A model generated the notes under the pieces. That model was given only the letters and a program-made list of their open reading frames with translations, ran no database searches and was not told the origin of the DNA. The position numbers were made by a program, and so were the translations under genes. DNA of 64,000 bases from Micrasema longulum (taxonomy: Eukaryota > Arthropoda > Insecta > Trichoptera > Brachycentridae), in the NCBI GenBank assembly GCA_022494885.1, contig JAGVSM010000452.1, positions 1 through 64,000 on the forward strand, read 5' to 3'. This document shows, piece by piece, positions 53,600 through 64,000 of this stretch (within the stretch, counting starts at the first letter, position 1; each line of letters opens with the position of its first letter).

Positions 53600-55221
53600 A
53601 ATTGGACATGATTAATTCGTCTAAATGATTACAAAATGTTTTAAGAGCCTTGAAATTCCGTTTGGAAGCCACCTAATCTGTATATCAGACAGGGTCACGG
53701 ATAGTGGCTAGAAGCTCTATTCGATATTCATAGAGAGGGGGAAAGGGATAAGACATAAGACCAAAGGATATGGTTCAGAAAATTGGTTAGGACTCCCCTA
53801 GCTAATAAATCCTCTTTCCTTATTTGAAACACTTTGATACCAAACTACGCCTTGGCTCTTACCCCGTAAAATCACGTTATTCTGATCTGCCTACCTGGTC
53901 ACTTACCTTGTTTGGTTCATTGAGGTTCTTTGGCACGACATATGATTTGACTTACCCGAATTATAGTACTTAATCCCTTGTACCTCTGCTAAAAAAAAAA
54001 ATTGAAATAAAAATCAATAGGTACCTTTAGACGTGGTCTATGTTTAAGACGCATGGAAGAAAAGTGGTGGTGTGTCGTAGCATTGTCTTTTGAGTTTAGA
54101 TAAAAATTATTGTATTTTTGAATTTCAAGCCAATTTTTATCAAAACTTAACTGGGCAGTGTGTCAAAACGCATTCCTTCCGTGTACCTTGAACGTAGACC
54201 CCATACAGAGTTATCGTAGCAAACATAAAAATAGCAAGTGATTGCGTGAGGCAGCTGGCAGGATCTATCCACTCTAGTAACAATCAGATTTTAGTTTTGC
54301 ACTTTTATTTCGTTCAAATCTGATTTGATATTTTTTATTTATATTACGGATTCTTTGAAGAACGATTAAAGTGAAGGAAAATATACGCACAAAAATTACT
54401 TTAAACTTAAGCAATAAATTTAATTACCACTGGGGCTAATCTCATATCCATCGGAGAAGCCCACCGAGGCATAAGTTAATATTTTGATGTAAATGATTTT
54501 GTTGTATGATTCATATAATGTTGTGTTGCATAATTAATTCATGTGTGTTGCTTAATAAATTTTACTAAAATAACCTTTTTTATTCTTTATATTTGGTCCA
54601 ACTTTTCCACCATCTGCACTAATTGGTGCACAGAGCACTACGATGGTACACTAATTTCAGAGTATTTTGATCGTTTATTCATAGGTATATCAAAAAATAG
54701 TCTTGCGCATTTGGACGCCACTCCAAAAGTATGAAATATCTGAGGATCAAGCCCCGCTCTACCGCAACTTAATTCCCATTTTCTAGTAGTTATATACTAC
54801 CCTCGCTATTTGACGAAGATAACAAAATGAGTTAAATATGAGGTAATGTTCTACGAAAAATTTCGAACCATTTGATATAAAGTAATAAAAAAAATATTTT
54901 CTTTTAGAAACAATGTTTTTTTTTTGAGAACCGTCAAATCAATATTAAAGTAGTTGTGAGTTAAAGTGCTCTACAATTTATTAGGTTTTATTTGATGTTT
55001 AAATGTGTTAAACCTTTTTTTTTAGTTTTCTGCATTCAATATATATATAATCGGATTTAGTTCATTCGGTTTTTTGGATTAATTTATTTCAAATATAAAT
55101 AAAATTAGGTACTTCCATACAACAATAATCTTTAAATTTCATTTAACATTTTTTTATCTTGTCCTCTTCAAAAAATTTATTGATTTGATTAAAATGGATC
55201 TTTTTGACATAATTTATAACA
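53600..55221. other. Intergenic, mostly unassigned
   Basis: A faint trace of SINE family B (GAGGATCAAGCCCCGCTCTA) near 54741; otherwise nothing recognised. Confidence 0.4.
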
Positions 55222-55415
55222 ACAACAAACCATCACGCCGTTTCCCCGTAGGGGTAGGCAGAGAGGATAGAACGCCATAGCACTCTATCTTGGCATACAG
55301 ACCTCGCTTCCTCTACATTCATACATCTTCTTATGCACGCACGCCGATTATTCCTACTTTTGACATGTCCATCTTCAAGTATTTGACATGTCCATCTTCA
55401 AGTATTTGATGGACT
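55222..55415 (-). mobile_element. RTE-like retrotransposon 3' end with a 23-bp duplication
   Basis: Same 3' end as at 61300. A 23-bp unit (TGACATGTCCATCTTCAAGT plus ATT) is duplicated in tandem at 55361-55406. Confidence 0.75.
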
Positions 55416-55879
55416 TGATTATTTTGTAAATTGAAGCTTTCCCACCATTAGTGATCTAAGTTACAATTTGGTGTTTTGAGATAATAAAATAAAACATTAT
55501 CTTAGGCTTAAAATACTTTAACAAATGTAAATTTGATTTAAAATACAATAAAAAAAAAATACTCCCAACAAAATAATGTTGGAAAAAAAAACGGAAAAAT
55601 CATGAACATTTTTAAAGATAAGAGAAACAATAGTTAAATTGTATGCATTAATTATTGTAAATCACAGAGATTGTTGGCCATTTTGAATTTACATAGATCA
55701 CTTATTCAGGGAAGCCAACATAAAAATGCAAATTATTATTTATTCAGGACTGCTAAATATATAATTTTAAACTGGAAATATCAATAATGCGATGTAGATA
55801 GTTACTGCATTCACAACTCAATACAGCCCAAATGTAACTAACATAGATCATCAATGGTGGGAAGGCTTCAATTATAAAT

Positions 55880-57000
55880 AAAAAAAAATTTTTCATTGAA
55901 AATTTTTACTGGACGGTAAGGAAAAACCACATGAGTCTCCTGATGGAGATTCCATTGAAGCAAATGTTATTGTTTTGGAGGATGGTAGAATGTCTCCTGT
56001 TATACAATCTAAACCTAGGGCACAAACCTCCCAGGGCTGAGAAAGTAGACTCCTTGGAAGAAACTCTTCCCACAATGTTAATACTGAATCAAAAGCCCCA
56101 TTAATTATTACATACTCCAGTAATACATGCGGACCTTTTGTTGTCTTTATCCAGAACAAAGATTCCTCAAACCCATTCCATCTTCTTTTTTTGGGAAAAT
56201 TCTGTTTGTAAATAATGTTTAACATATTTCTCCCGGAGTAAAACCCGAAGGAAGAAATAAAATTTTTACAACATTCGCAAATCGGCAAACTCCTTTTGTG
56301 GTTTCCCCCTTCTGATTAAAAACAACTTGAAGGCATATGTACCTAGGTACAAGGTAACAAAAATGGGTTTGGTCAGAGGAATATCCACCGACTTTTCTAT
56401 TGATGATGTAATCGAAAATGCCTCTGTGCCATCTGGCATTGGTAAAATTGTCTAAAAAAAATTGCGAGAAGGCTTAATTTCAAAGATTGAACATTAGGAG
56501 AGGTAGTTTGGAAACCATCTCTAACTATGATTATTACTTTTGAGGGCCAAACTCTTCCGATATATATACCTTTTCCATAATGCTCTGAAAGTGAAATTAT
56601 ATTTTTACCCTGCCATATTTCTTACGATTGTTGTAGATATGGGCACTCAAAACTGCAATGTAGGTCAACTCCTCGTTTTAAATGCGGAAAATCTCATTAC
56701 AGGACTCTTGAGTCATCAAAATGTGTTAGTTGCGCTGGAACCTATTCGGCAGTGACTACTTCTTCGACTTCGGTGGCACTACATGTCACAAACTAGCTCG
56801 TCAAAAAAACATTAAACATAGTATGGCGTCCCAAAACATTTCTTACCTAACAGGTGCCTAAACTCTTTCCTATAAGCGGGAAATCTTACTCAGAGGTACT
56901 CGTAGTATCCACTTCAAATACCACCAATAGCAACAGTAAAAAAACAGAAAAATAAATAATCAAAACAATTAAATCTTCCATGGTTAAAAATATTGATCAA
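55880..57000 (+). mobile_element. I/Jockey-like retrotransposon ORF1 (gag-like) remnant
   Basis: With several frame changes the + strand gives SNTCGPFVVFIQNKD, then AYVPRYKVTKMGLVRGISTD, then a CCHC zinc knuckle (C-C-R-Y-G-H-S-K-L-Q-C) at about 56630-56680. This order is that of gag-like ORF1 proteins of I and Jockey-type elements. Stops are frequent. Confidence 0.65.
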
Positions 57001-57274
57001 GATAAAATTACTTTCTTACTCCAATGGAGAAGCCTCACATTGATTGATGTTTAGAACATCTTTTAAATAATTCTCCTTCTAGCTCCAATTTTCCAGAGTC
57101 CAAACCGGTTTATGAGAGAACTACTTCAAATTTTACTTAACGTCATATCTTCCTGTTCTGATACTTCATATGCAGCCTCTACTATTCCACTTCTGAAAAC
57201 GATACTCAGCAAACGTCGATGGCTCATCAGACTCAATAAAACTTACGATAAAAATTAGCGCAAAAACGGTTGAT

Positions 57275-57525
57275 TGCATTGAAATTTTGAATTTTGTTTA
57301 TGACCGTTTAAATTTAAACAGAACATCGTCACGCATCTCGACGTCACATGTTGCGTTTTTGTGGAGACATATTTTAACAATTTTATTTAAAAACTTATGT
57401 ACGAAATCGTTTCTCCACAATATTCACATTGATTTTTAAAATATAATTAATTTTTCTAAATCCATTTCACATGTTTTTATCGGTATTCGTAGAATATGAT
57501 ATTTCCCTATTATCTGTATTTTTTA
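57275..57525 (-). repeat. Family E dispersed repeat
   Basis: Inverse blocks CATCGTCACGCATCTCGACG, CTAAATCCATTT, TTTATCGGTATTCGTAGAAT. Confidence 0.6.
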
Positions 57526-57590
57526 ATAAAAAGAAAAGTTAAAACTGGTAGAAAAATACTATGCCTTTAGTACCTACCTTTTTCTTCAAA

Positions 57591-57875
57591 TCATCATCAA
57601 AGTCTAATCCTCACCTGATGGTGCATATGGCACTGTATGGGAAGTACGTGTAGTGTATCTTGATCATGAGTTACGGGAAGGTATGGTGATAAGTCCAATC
57701 CAGGGACAGTGAAATATTGCAGCGTAAAACCACATCATAAACAAATATTTCATGTTAGGCCCTCCCAGGAATCGAACACGGTAGGTGAAATACTCCGACC
57801 ACTACTCTACAAGGTGAAATTTTCTCCACTTGATTTCTTTCTTCTTGAAAGGTAGCCATCGAGTCGAAAACACTC
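57591..57875 (-). repeat. SINE family A related, longer copy
   Basis: The (ATG)n tail in inverse, body, and head (CCCAGGAATCGAACACGG), followed by a segment TAGCCATCGAGTCGAAAACA shared with 28765. Confidence 0.6.
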
Positions 57876-57887
57876 ATCAGGATCCAG

Positions 57888-58106
57888 GGCCCCGATTACA
57901 ACGGGAAGTTAACAGAGTTATCCTCGACTGTCTATAACGAGAAACCGATAATTGTGTACGAAATGAACATTTAAAGTATCGTCGTAGCCATTGAACATGT
58001 TTAGAAGAAAAAATTGTATGCATATTCTGCTTTTAATACAGAAAACTTAATTTTACTTTGTAGATAAAATTGAAGATAAAGCTTCCCATTGTCATCGGGG
58101 CCATGG
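57888..58106. mobile_element. Family D MITE
   Basis: Left end GGGCCCCGATTACAACGGGA, right end CCCATTGTCATCGGGGCC. Slightly deleted interior (about 219 bp). Just downstream of MARCHF6. Confidence 0.72.
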
Positions 58107-58208
58107 TTCTATTTCACACACAGAACTGTATTCTTCATCTTCCTGTTTTCACCCTACTACCACTTTGAGGGTCGAATAACAAAACAGAAAAGTAGACAAA
58201 AAAAAAAC

Positions 58209-58214
58209 TTTATT
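58209..58214 (-). terminator. Candidate poly(A) signal of MARCHF6
   Basis: AATAAA on the minus strand, about 85 nt beyond the stop codon, giving a short 3' UTR. Confidence 0.6.
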
Positions 58215-58299
58215 TAGATATATTTATAAATAAAGAAAACCTTAATTCCCCGAATTTAGAATATTATGTACATTAGGCTAGCGGTATATACAATAGTAT

Positions 58300-58624
58300 T
58301 TATAGGTTGGGCAGCGACGGCGCGGGTGGCGGCGGCGGCGGCCGCGGCCTCCGGTGGTCGTAGTTCACGAGGCGCTGCCCCACGAGATATTTGTCGTTCT
58401 TGATGTGCTCGTACAGCTTGCGGAACTGGCGCAGCTGCAACAGCAGCAGCCCGCCCAGCACGGCGGTCAGCAGCAGGAAGGGGTAGATGCGACGCGCAAT
58501 GAGCGTCCGCGTGGCGGGCGCACTCACGAATAGGGGCGCCAGGCCGTGTGCCGCAGCATATGGGATGGCCAGCGCCAGACCGAAGCACGTGATCACGGGG
58601 GCTGCCAGCTGCCACAGGATGAAT
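58300..58624 (-). CDS. MARCHF6: MARCHF6 terminal exon
   Basis: 325 bp, first base completing Lys, 107 further codons and stop. It contains RRIYPFLLL, YEHIKNDKYLVGQRLVNY and a tail with six consecutive prolines. Confidence 0.95.
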
Positions 58625-60068
58625 CTGCAAGCATATGAAGAAGTTCGGTGCCATAGGAAGTTGGATATAAAAAAATTTTCTTAAATGTGTTAAAAATTAG
58701 AGCATTTAATTATACGGCAAAGTTTCTCAAAAATGTATGAAAAAAAATATCGAAATGATTTTAATAAAAAAATGAACTTCTTCAAACTACATCACAAGTT
58801 TTTCTGAATCAACCAATGATAGTGCTGTGATAGATGTCTGGTTTCTGGGAAGCCAACTAACCAATCAGCAGAACTCAATAACCAAATTTTAAAAAACCGC
58901 TGAACTTACTTATTATCGCTCCTTTAGTCCATCCAAATACTGAATGGAATCAGGGGTGAAGCATATCAAGCAACCCTCGTATATATATTGTACCTCTAGG
59001 CCAGCAATAGAGTATTACATTTATAGAGTATATTTATCCATTTTTAGCTTAGTTTTCATCATTACACTAAACGTTAATTAACGCCTAAAACATATACCCT
59101 CAGAATCCTAACTCTTCCCATCTCCTTTCAAACTCGTAATGTGATACCACATTCTTCATCATTTAATGTGTATAACATAAGTATTTTTCATTATTTAAGC
59201 TTTATCGGACCACTAAAAAACAGCTGTTATTTAAAATTAATTATGTGCATTTATTTTTTTTAAGTAAAAATTTTGATCACCTTTTTAAAATGTATATTTG
59301 AAGCACTAACTTTTTTAATAATTCAAATTAAAACGAAACAATTTTTTGAACTACTTATTTTTGTAAAAGTACGTACAGTAGAGCCCCGTTAATTCAAAAT
59401 TCATGGGACCGAATTAAAAAAAAAAAATTGAATTACAAATTACACAAACACCAAGTTTGAATTTTATTCTAAGATTGTGACAGCCAGTGAAAATCAATAT
59501 ATGTACATATTATAATTTAAGCAATGTTTCGGGGGTATATTTCAGCATTAAGACATAACGGTTAATCTATTAAAATATTTCTAAAATTAGACAGGAGTGG
59601 ACTTTAAAAAAACAAAGTTGTTTTTTTGACCAGTCGGGTTGAAGATATTATTATAAGTGCATAAATAGGTATAAATATTACTTGAGGTCCATTTGGACGA
59701 TGCCGTCCCGGTAGGCCCTCTCAAGTGCGGCACGTACGGGCGTCTCAGGGCCCATCATGGCAACAGCGCAGGCGATCTTGGTGTACAGCACGCCCAGTGC
59801 CCAGTCTTGCCACACGAAGAGCACGGGCGTCTGGTCCAGCGGCACGCGCAGCGGCACCACCAGCACGAGCTCCAGCAGCAGCCCGCACAGCAGCGGCGCG
59901 GCGCCCAGCAGCGCAGCGCACGCCACGCCTCGCGCAGCGCCACGCCGCCCCAACGCAGCAGGCGCCGCGCCGCAAGCCGCCGGCCCAGCGGCAGCCAGGC
60001 GCATGCCAGCGACAGCGCTCGCGCCACCACCCAGCACAGGTAGGTTCCTGCCATGTACATAGACACTG
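58300..60068 (-). CDS. MARCHF6: MARCHF6 (TEB4/Doa10-type) ER-membrane E3 ubiquitin ligase, last two exons (59682..60068, 58300..58624)
   Basis: MARCHF6 is a polytopic RING-CH ubiquitin ligase of the endoplasmic reticulum, acting in degradation of membrane and sterol-pathway proteins. Only its C-terminal part is here. The first visible exon encodes GTYLCWVVARAL...WLPLGRR, then LLCGLLLELVLVVPLRVPL, QTPVLFVWQDWALGVLYTKI and DGIVQMDLK. The last exon continues FILWQLAAPVITCFGLALA, RRIYPFLLL, RQFKLYEH-type RQFRKLYEHIKNDKYLVGQR and LVNY, the conserved C-terminal element. It finishes in a proline-rich tail. About four hydrophobic segments are visible. The splice junction is exact (AA|gtaata ... ttgcag|A gives Lys). 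A one-base frameshift lies at 59924-59925. Codons are extremely GC-rich, unlike neighbouring genes. Upstream exons lie right of the window, beyond an intron full of repeats. Confidence 0.94.
58625..59375. other. MARCHF6 last intron, nothing recognised
   Basis: AT-rich intron between the two visible exons. The 58790-58890 part (TTTTTCTGAATCAACC ... AACCAATCAGCAGAACTC) is the inverse of 29080-29180, so it is another dispersed repeat. Confidence 0.5.
59376..59445 (+). mobile_element. Single end of a Tigger-like element
   Basis: TACAGTAGAGCCCCGTTAATTC resembles the TIR at 1727. No matching opposite end was found nearby, so only a fragment is claimed. Confidence 0.45.
59682..60068 (-). CDS. MARCHF6: MARCHF6 penultimate exon, with a one-base frameshift
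   Basis: The exon starts after an AG at 60070-60069 (or 60067-60066). It reads SMYMAGTYLCWVVARALSLA ... WLPLGRRLAARRLLRWGGVALREA in one frame and ACAALLGAAPLLCGLLLELV onward in another. Only two bases (59924-59925) sit between the two conserved halves, where a codon is expected. The donor is gtaata after 59682. Confidence 0.88.
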
Positions 60069-60189
60069 CTGAATTATCAGTGAAGACAATTCAAACCCGT
60101 TAAGCATCAATCATATCGATGAATTTAAAATAGGAAGCTCACATCACATCCATCGCCTAAAAAGCCAAGTTTTTCTAATTTTTTTATTA

Positions 60190-60775
60190 AGATTGCATTG
60201 CACAAAATGTTACTACGAGATATTCCTTATAATATACAAGACTTATGTAAGACCTCTATTGAAGTATGAATATCGAGTATGGAGTCCTCACTTCACTAAA
60301 GACATTGAGCTACTGGAAAAAGTCTAAAAGATGTGCTAAGAAAATCACCAAATTACTCAAAAGGATGCGCCACACGGTAGATTAAAAGCACTGGGACTTA
60401 TACCACTGGAAGAACGACAGATGAGAGGGGACTTGATACAAACTTATAAGATACTAAATGATTACTATGACTGCGCACTGCACGAGACATATCAATTAAA
60501 TCCCAACACAAATGTACAAGGTCATAACTGGAAGCCCTATCGTCCCCAATTCAACCTTAATCCCAAGAAAAACTTTCTTTCCTGCGAGGTAATTTGAGAC
60601 TAAAATAAATTGCCAAGCCTATTTGCCCCTTCCATTTCAGTCAACCAGTTCAAAAGAAGTTTGGATACTGTTTTTAAAGGAAGATGAACACAGACAACAA
60701 GCAGTACAGGAGATATGGACTAAAAATAATAACAATATCTGACACAAGCCAGCTAAATATCAAACACACAGTGAA
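60190..60775 (+). mobile_element. LINE RT C-terminal fragment in a MARCHF6 intron
   Basis: Translates (with breaks) as TYVRPLLKYEYRVWSPHFTK, DIELLEKV, LKALGLIPLEERQMRGDLIQ, TYKIL. The WSP-x(4)-D-x(3)-LE-x-VQ and LGL-x-PLEERRxRGDLIxxYK pattern is that of CR1-like LINEs. 5'-truncated. Confidence 0.8.
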
Positions 60776-61284
60776 ACAAACTGGGAATGCAGTATAATGA
60801 ATATTTAATTAGTCAATACTCAATTTTAACACAAAAAAATAAAAGTGTGAGTGAAACCAAAGAAGGCGTTCAGTCTTTAAAATGGTTTAGGGTATATGAA
60901 ACTCAGTAAACAACACCCAGGCCCGCAAATCTTGCCAGTACACCACAAAAGCAGTCTATTTTTAGATAGACATCTCAACCAAAAAATCGATTTTGATAAA
61001 GGAATATGAAAGCCGAAGCCATGGTATTTGCGAATCTTATGGGTTTAAGTTATCCTTTTATGCGGTTCGTAATATTAATTATCCTTTCTATGTTTCCTAA
61101 CTTCCATACTTATTCAATAATAATTCCAATTATTGGATTTTCTTTTATGGGATTTATAAAATTTTATTTGTTTGCAAAATTAAAATCAAAAACAATTGAA
61201 TTCATAATTTTGCGCTTATCAGGTTATGCTCAAAAATCTCTGCGGTAGATAAATTTAAAACTCAAACCACATGTGCTTAGAATA

Positions 61285-63260
61285 TTATTTAGCAAACAAA
61301 CAAACCATCGCGCTGTTTTACCGTAGGGGTAGGCAGAGAAGATAGAAGGCCATATCACTCTGTCTTTGCATACAGACCTCGCTTCCTCATGCACGCCGAT
61401 TATCCCAATTTTTTTCATGTTCATATTTAAGTATTTGATCATTTTCGTATTCTGCGTCTATCAACATTCGCATCGTAAACCCTTTAAACATTCTTTCACT
61501 GTCCATTCTCTCTATATGCCCAAAACTCCTTTCTTGATTTTGTCAATAATGCTTGTCTCAGCCTTACATATTGTACAGGTCTCGACATTTGTGCACCTAT
61601 CGTACATAGTTTTCCCACACATTTACCTGAGAGATCGCATTTTGACAGCATCCAGCCTATTTTCATCCTTGTTTCTTCAATTTCACTTTCATACATAAGG
61701 GTCGGCACCAGGACTCCATTCAATCAATATGATGAATAAGAATGATGCAAGGACGCAGCTTTGCATCACTCTAGTGGAGACCCTGAACCAATCAGTCAAA
61801 GAGCTCTCGACTCTCACACGACAATTGCTGTCTATGTGGAGCGCTTTTATAACAGCAATAATCTTGGGAGGAATACCATACGCATCGAGAATTTCCCAAA
61901 GAGATGGTCGATGCGGACTATCAAATGCTTTCTCGTAGTCAATGAAGCAACACGCAAGGGGTGAGTTCATTTCATTGCTCTGTTGGAGAATGCATCTTAT
62001 ATTATGAATTTGGTCCGCGCACGCCTACTAGGAATAAAACCAATTTGGTTTTACTCTCAGGAGCTCGTATTCTGCCCAAGACTATGTGCGCAAGAATCTT
62101 TTCTGGTACGCTCAGCAGAGTTATTCTGCGGTAATTATTGCACTCTAAACGATCGCCTTTCTTATGAAGTGCAATGATTGTACCATTAATCCAATCCCTC
62201 GGACAACGTTCTTCATCCCAGATTTGCATGAACAATTGCATCCTAACTACTTTTTATCAGCTCGGGACTATTTCCATCTTCACATGGCGGTTTCCCATTC
62301 TTCAGGAATTTCACCGCCTTGATGATTTCATCAGTGGTTGGAGAGTGGTCAAGGATATTAGCTGCTCTAGGGATGTTTATTTGAACAGCCTCTGCCGAAA
62401 TATCGAATTGGTCCGAGGGAGGTGAGTGATTAATGACCCCGCAGAAATGATTCTTCAAGATGTCACACACTCGCTCCATATCAGACTCAACCACCCCGCT
62501 GGGACTGCGAACAGGACCCGGGGACGGTGTTGTCTTGCCACATACTTGGCGAGTGATTTTGAATAGTGTTTTCAGTCATTTCTGCGAGATGCCTCTTCTG
62601 CTGCATCTATTTGCAAATCCAGGAAGCGACGTTTGTCCGTACAAGCAGATCTCTTGACAATTTTGTCTCTGTTATTTATCAGTAGCTGTTTCTTATAACA
62701 ACAATTTGGTCGGAGTCTGTTTCACTGTCTCAATAGTTTCAGTTTCGCTCGTTTTTCAATTTCATTCTAAGTACCATTTGACAGCCACTGCGGACGCACG
62801 CTCTCCTTAGCTCCTAGAACAGTCTTTGCGGATAACATAATTGAGGTTTTGAGAGTTTGCCACTGACTCTCAATGCAGTCCGTCGGAGTTAAGGAGTTGT
62901 GACTTGTGATTTCTAAATTTGCTCGAACATTATTCTTAAAATGTACAGTGGCAGGAATTTTTAGTTTTTCGATGTCGATGGGCTTTGGCATATTTGGTTT
63001 AGCAATGCGGTGGAGCTTTAGGCAAATTTTTCCAATGAGCAACTCGCGGTCGCTGAATAAATAGGCTCCGCAATAAACCCTAACATCAAGCAATTTCCAC
63101 CTGTGTGTTGAGCTGTAGAGTAGGTGGTCAATTTGCGATTTTGTGTGTCCATCTGGTGAGGTCCATGATTGTAGTGCACCATTTACTCTGTTCCGGCCAC
63201 TTTCCCTTCTTTCAATATCTTTCTCAGTATTTCTATCCCTAGTAAACATATTTCCCAGAT
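61285..63260 (-). mobile_element. RTE-like non-LTR retrotransposon, longest copy, defective
   Basis: On the minus strand, in order: the end of an endonuclease domain (TSPDGHTKSQIDHLLYSS and later S-D-R-E-L-L), about 62770-63250. Then reverse-transcriptase start (NGTIIALHKKGDRLECNNYR, about 62200) and FIDYEKAFDSPHR (about 61950). Then the C-terminal LVPTLMYESE region. The part that should hold YADD is deleted at about 61720. Many frameshifts. The 3' end is a GTTT-type short tandem repeat next to 61290. Confidence 0.85.
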
Positions 63261-63311
63261 ACCCAAATACCTCTACCTGCTTCAGGATAACACAGTGATC
63301 TCAATAATCAT

Positions 63312-63535
63312 AATGTTTGAGTATGTACAAATGCTTGCAGACTGGCTGGATTTCCTCCCTAGGGAGTTATTCATATTAAAATTTATTTCAACAGAGATGT
63401 AAATGCCTAGACTTCCATATTCTCTTCTCAAAAATGTTTTCCCTCTCTGTTGAAATAAAAATGTAAATGCCTAGACTTCCATATTCCCTTCTCAAAAATG
63501 TTTTCCCTCTCTGTTGAAATAAATTTTAATATCAA
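63312..63535. mobile_element. Family C element with a duplicated arm
   Basis: Outer TTTGAGTATGTACAAATGCT; the arm AAATGCCTAGACTTCCATAT ... CTCTCTGTTGAAATAAA occurs twice in tandem (about 63401-63461 and 63465-63526). Confidence 0.7.
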
Positions 63536-63538
63536 TAA

Positions 63539-63745
63539 TTTGCACAATTGTTCTACACACACTTGCACAATCTACCACATACATTTTTATTATTATTAAA
63601 AAATCAAATATTCTATATTTCACACTATTTTATTGTCAGAAAACTGAATCCTTATAGTGTACTATCATTTGCACACTTGTCCTGTACACACTTGCACATT
63701 CTACCGCACACAATTTTATTATTAAAAAAACAAATATTCTATTTC
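63539..63745. repeat. Imperfect tandem duplication, period about 129 bp
   Basis: TTTGCACAATTGTTCTACAC ... CAAATATTCTAT occurs at about 63539-63625 and again at about 63668-63743. Confidence 0.6.
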
Positions 63746-63894
63746 TCGCACTGGGCATAAACTCCGACTGAGACAAAAATATGGTAATAATATATTAAAA
63801 TTGTAAAGCTTGAATACGTTCTTTACTAAGGTAATACACGGTAGGAACAATATAATAAAAATGATTTAATTGGAATTATAATAAATAACCAATA

Positions 63895-64000
63895 ATGACG
63901 GAAGAGAGCGGACTTCATAAAAACTTATAGATACTCAATGATTAATTTGACTGCCTCCTGCACAAGATGTATCAATTAAATCCCAACACAAACTTACAGG
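63895..64000 (+). mobile_element. LINE fragment at the window edge
   Basis: Matches the 60420-60515 segment (RGDLIQTYKIL ... QLNPNT) with substitutions. It continues beyond the window. Confidence 0.65.

Noticed and set aside
55893..56288. A 131-codon minus-strand ORF
   Set aside because: The plus strand encodes gag-like ORF1 segments; the minus frame has no recognisable motif.
59693..60072. Several overlapping 100-120 codon ORFs on both strands, rich in Ala and Arg
   Set aside because: They arise from the very high GC content of the MARCHF6 exon, where stops are rare; only the minus-strand MARCHF6 frames have homologous motifs.

Overview
This is animal nuclear DNA, almost certainly from an insect. 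It is AT-rich and contains spliced genes with GT-AG introns, introns of up to 12 kb, and a dense load of short, decayed transposable elements. Several repeat types look lepidopteran: RTE-like retrotransposon ends coding for ...AYPYGET, LINEs with (AAATA)n tails, many tRNA-derived SINEs, and an inverted-repeat element with ACTGGCCAA ends. That placement is an inference; no species is claimed.

Six host genes are supported. From left to right: (1) the last two exons of TRIT1, tRNA dimethylallyltransferase (+, 2293-4628). (2) TFB1M, mitochondrial rRNA dimethyladenosine transferase (-, 9068-10117). (3) COA3/CCDC56, a cytochrome c oxidase assembly factor (-, 10164-10418), which sits 46 nt upstream of TFB1M on the same strand. 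(4) FBXO25/FBXO32 (atrogin-like F-box protein), complete in eight exons (+, 10863-37624) and divergent from COA3 across 444 bp. (5) DIS3L2, a 3'-5' exoribonuclease, complete in three exons (+, 48134-51604). (6) The last two exons of MARCHF6, the ER-membrane E3 ubiquitin ligase (-, 58300-60068). Two of the genes, FBXO25 and MARCHF6, carry a one-base frameshift inside an otherwise conserved exon. These look more like assembly errors than pseudogenes.

The rest is repeats. There are 5'-truncated LINEs of several families, all on their C-terminal coding end plus 3' UTR. RTE-like fragments end in GATGGTTTGTT-type tails. There is an I/Jockey-like ORF1 remnant, a pogo-like transposon with intact terminal repeats but a deleted catalytic core, mariner and Tc1 remnants, and a Tigger-like deletion derivative. 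Several MITE-like inverted-repeat families and four to five families of tRNA-headed SINEs are also present. An orphan exon that looks like the start of a THAP-domain protein lies inside an FBXO25 intron.

Functionally, COA3 and TFB1M both serve mitochondrial gene expression and respiration, and their layout matches the dicistronic CCDC56-mtTFB1 transcript known from Drosophila. That arrangement is the most interesting biology here. FBXO25 and MARCHF6 are both ubiquitin-ligase components and TRIT1 and DIS3L2 both act on RNA, but nothing in the sequence links those pairs. I found no bacterial-type system, CRISPR array, rRNA gene or convincing functional tRNA gene.
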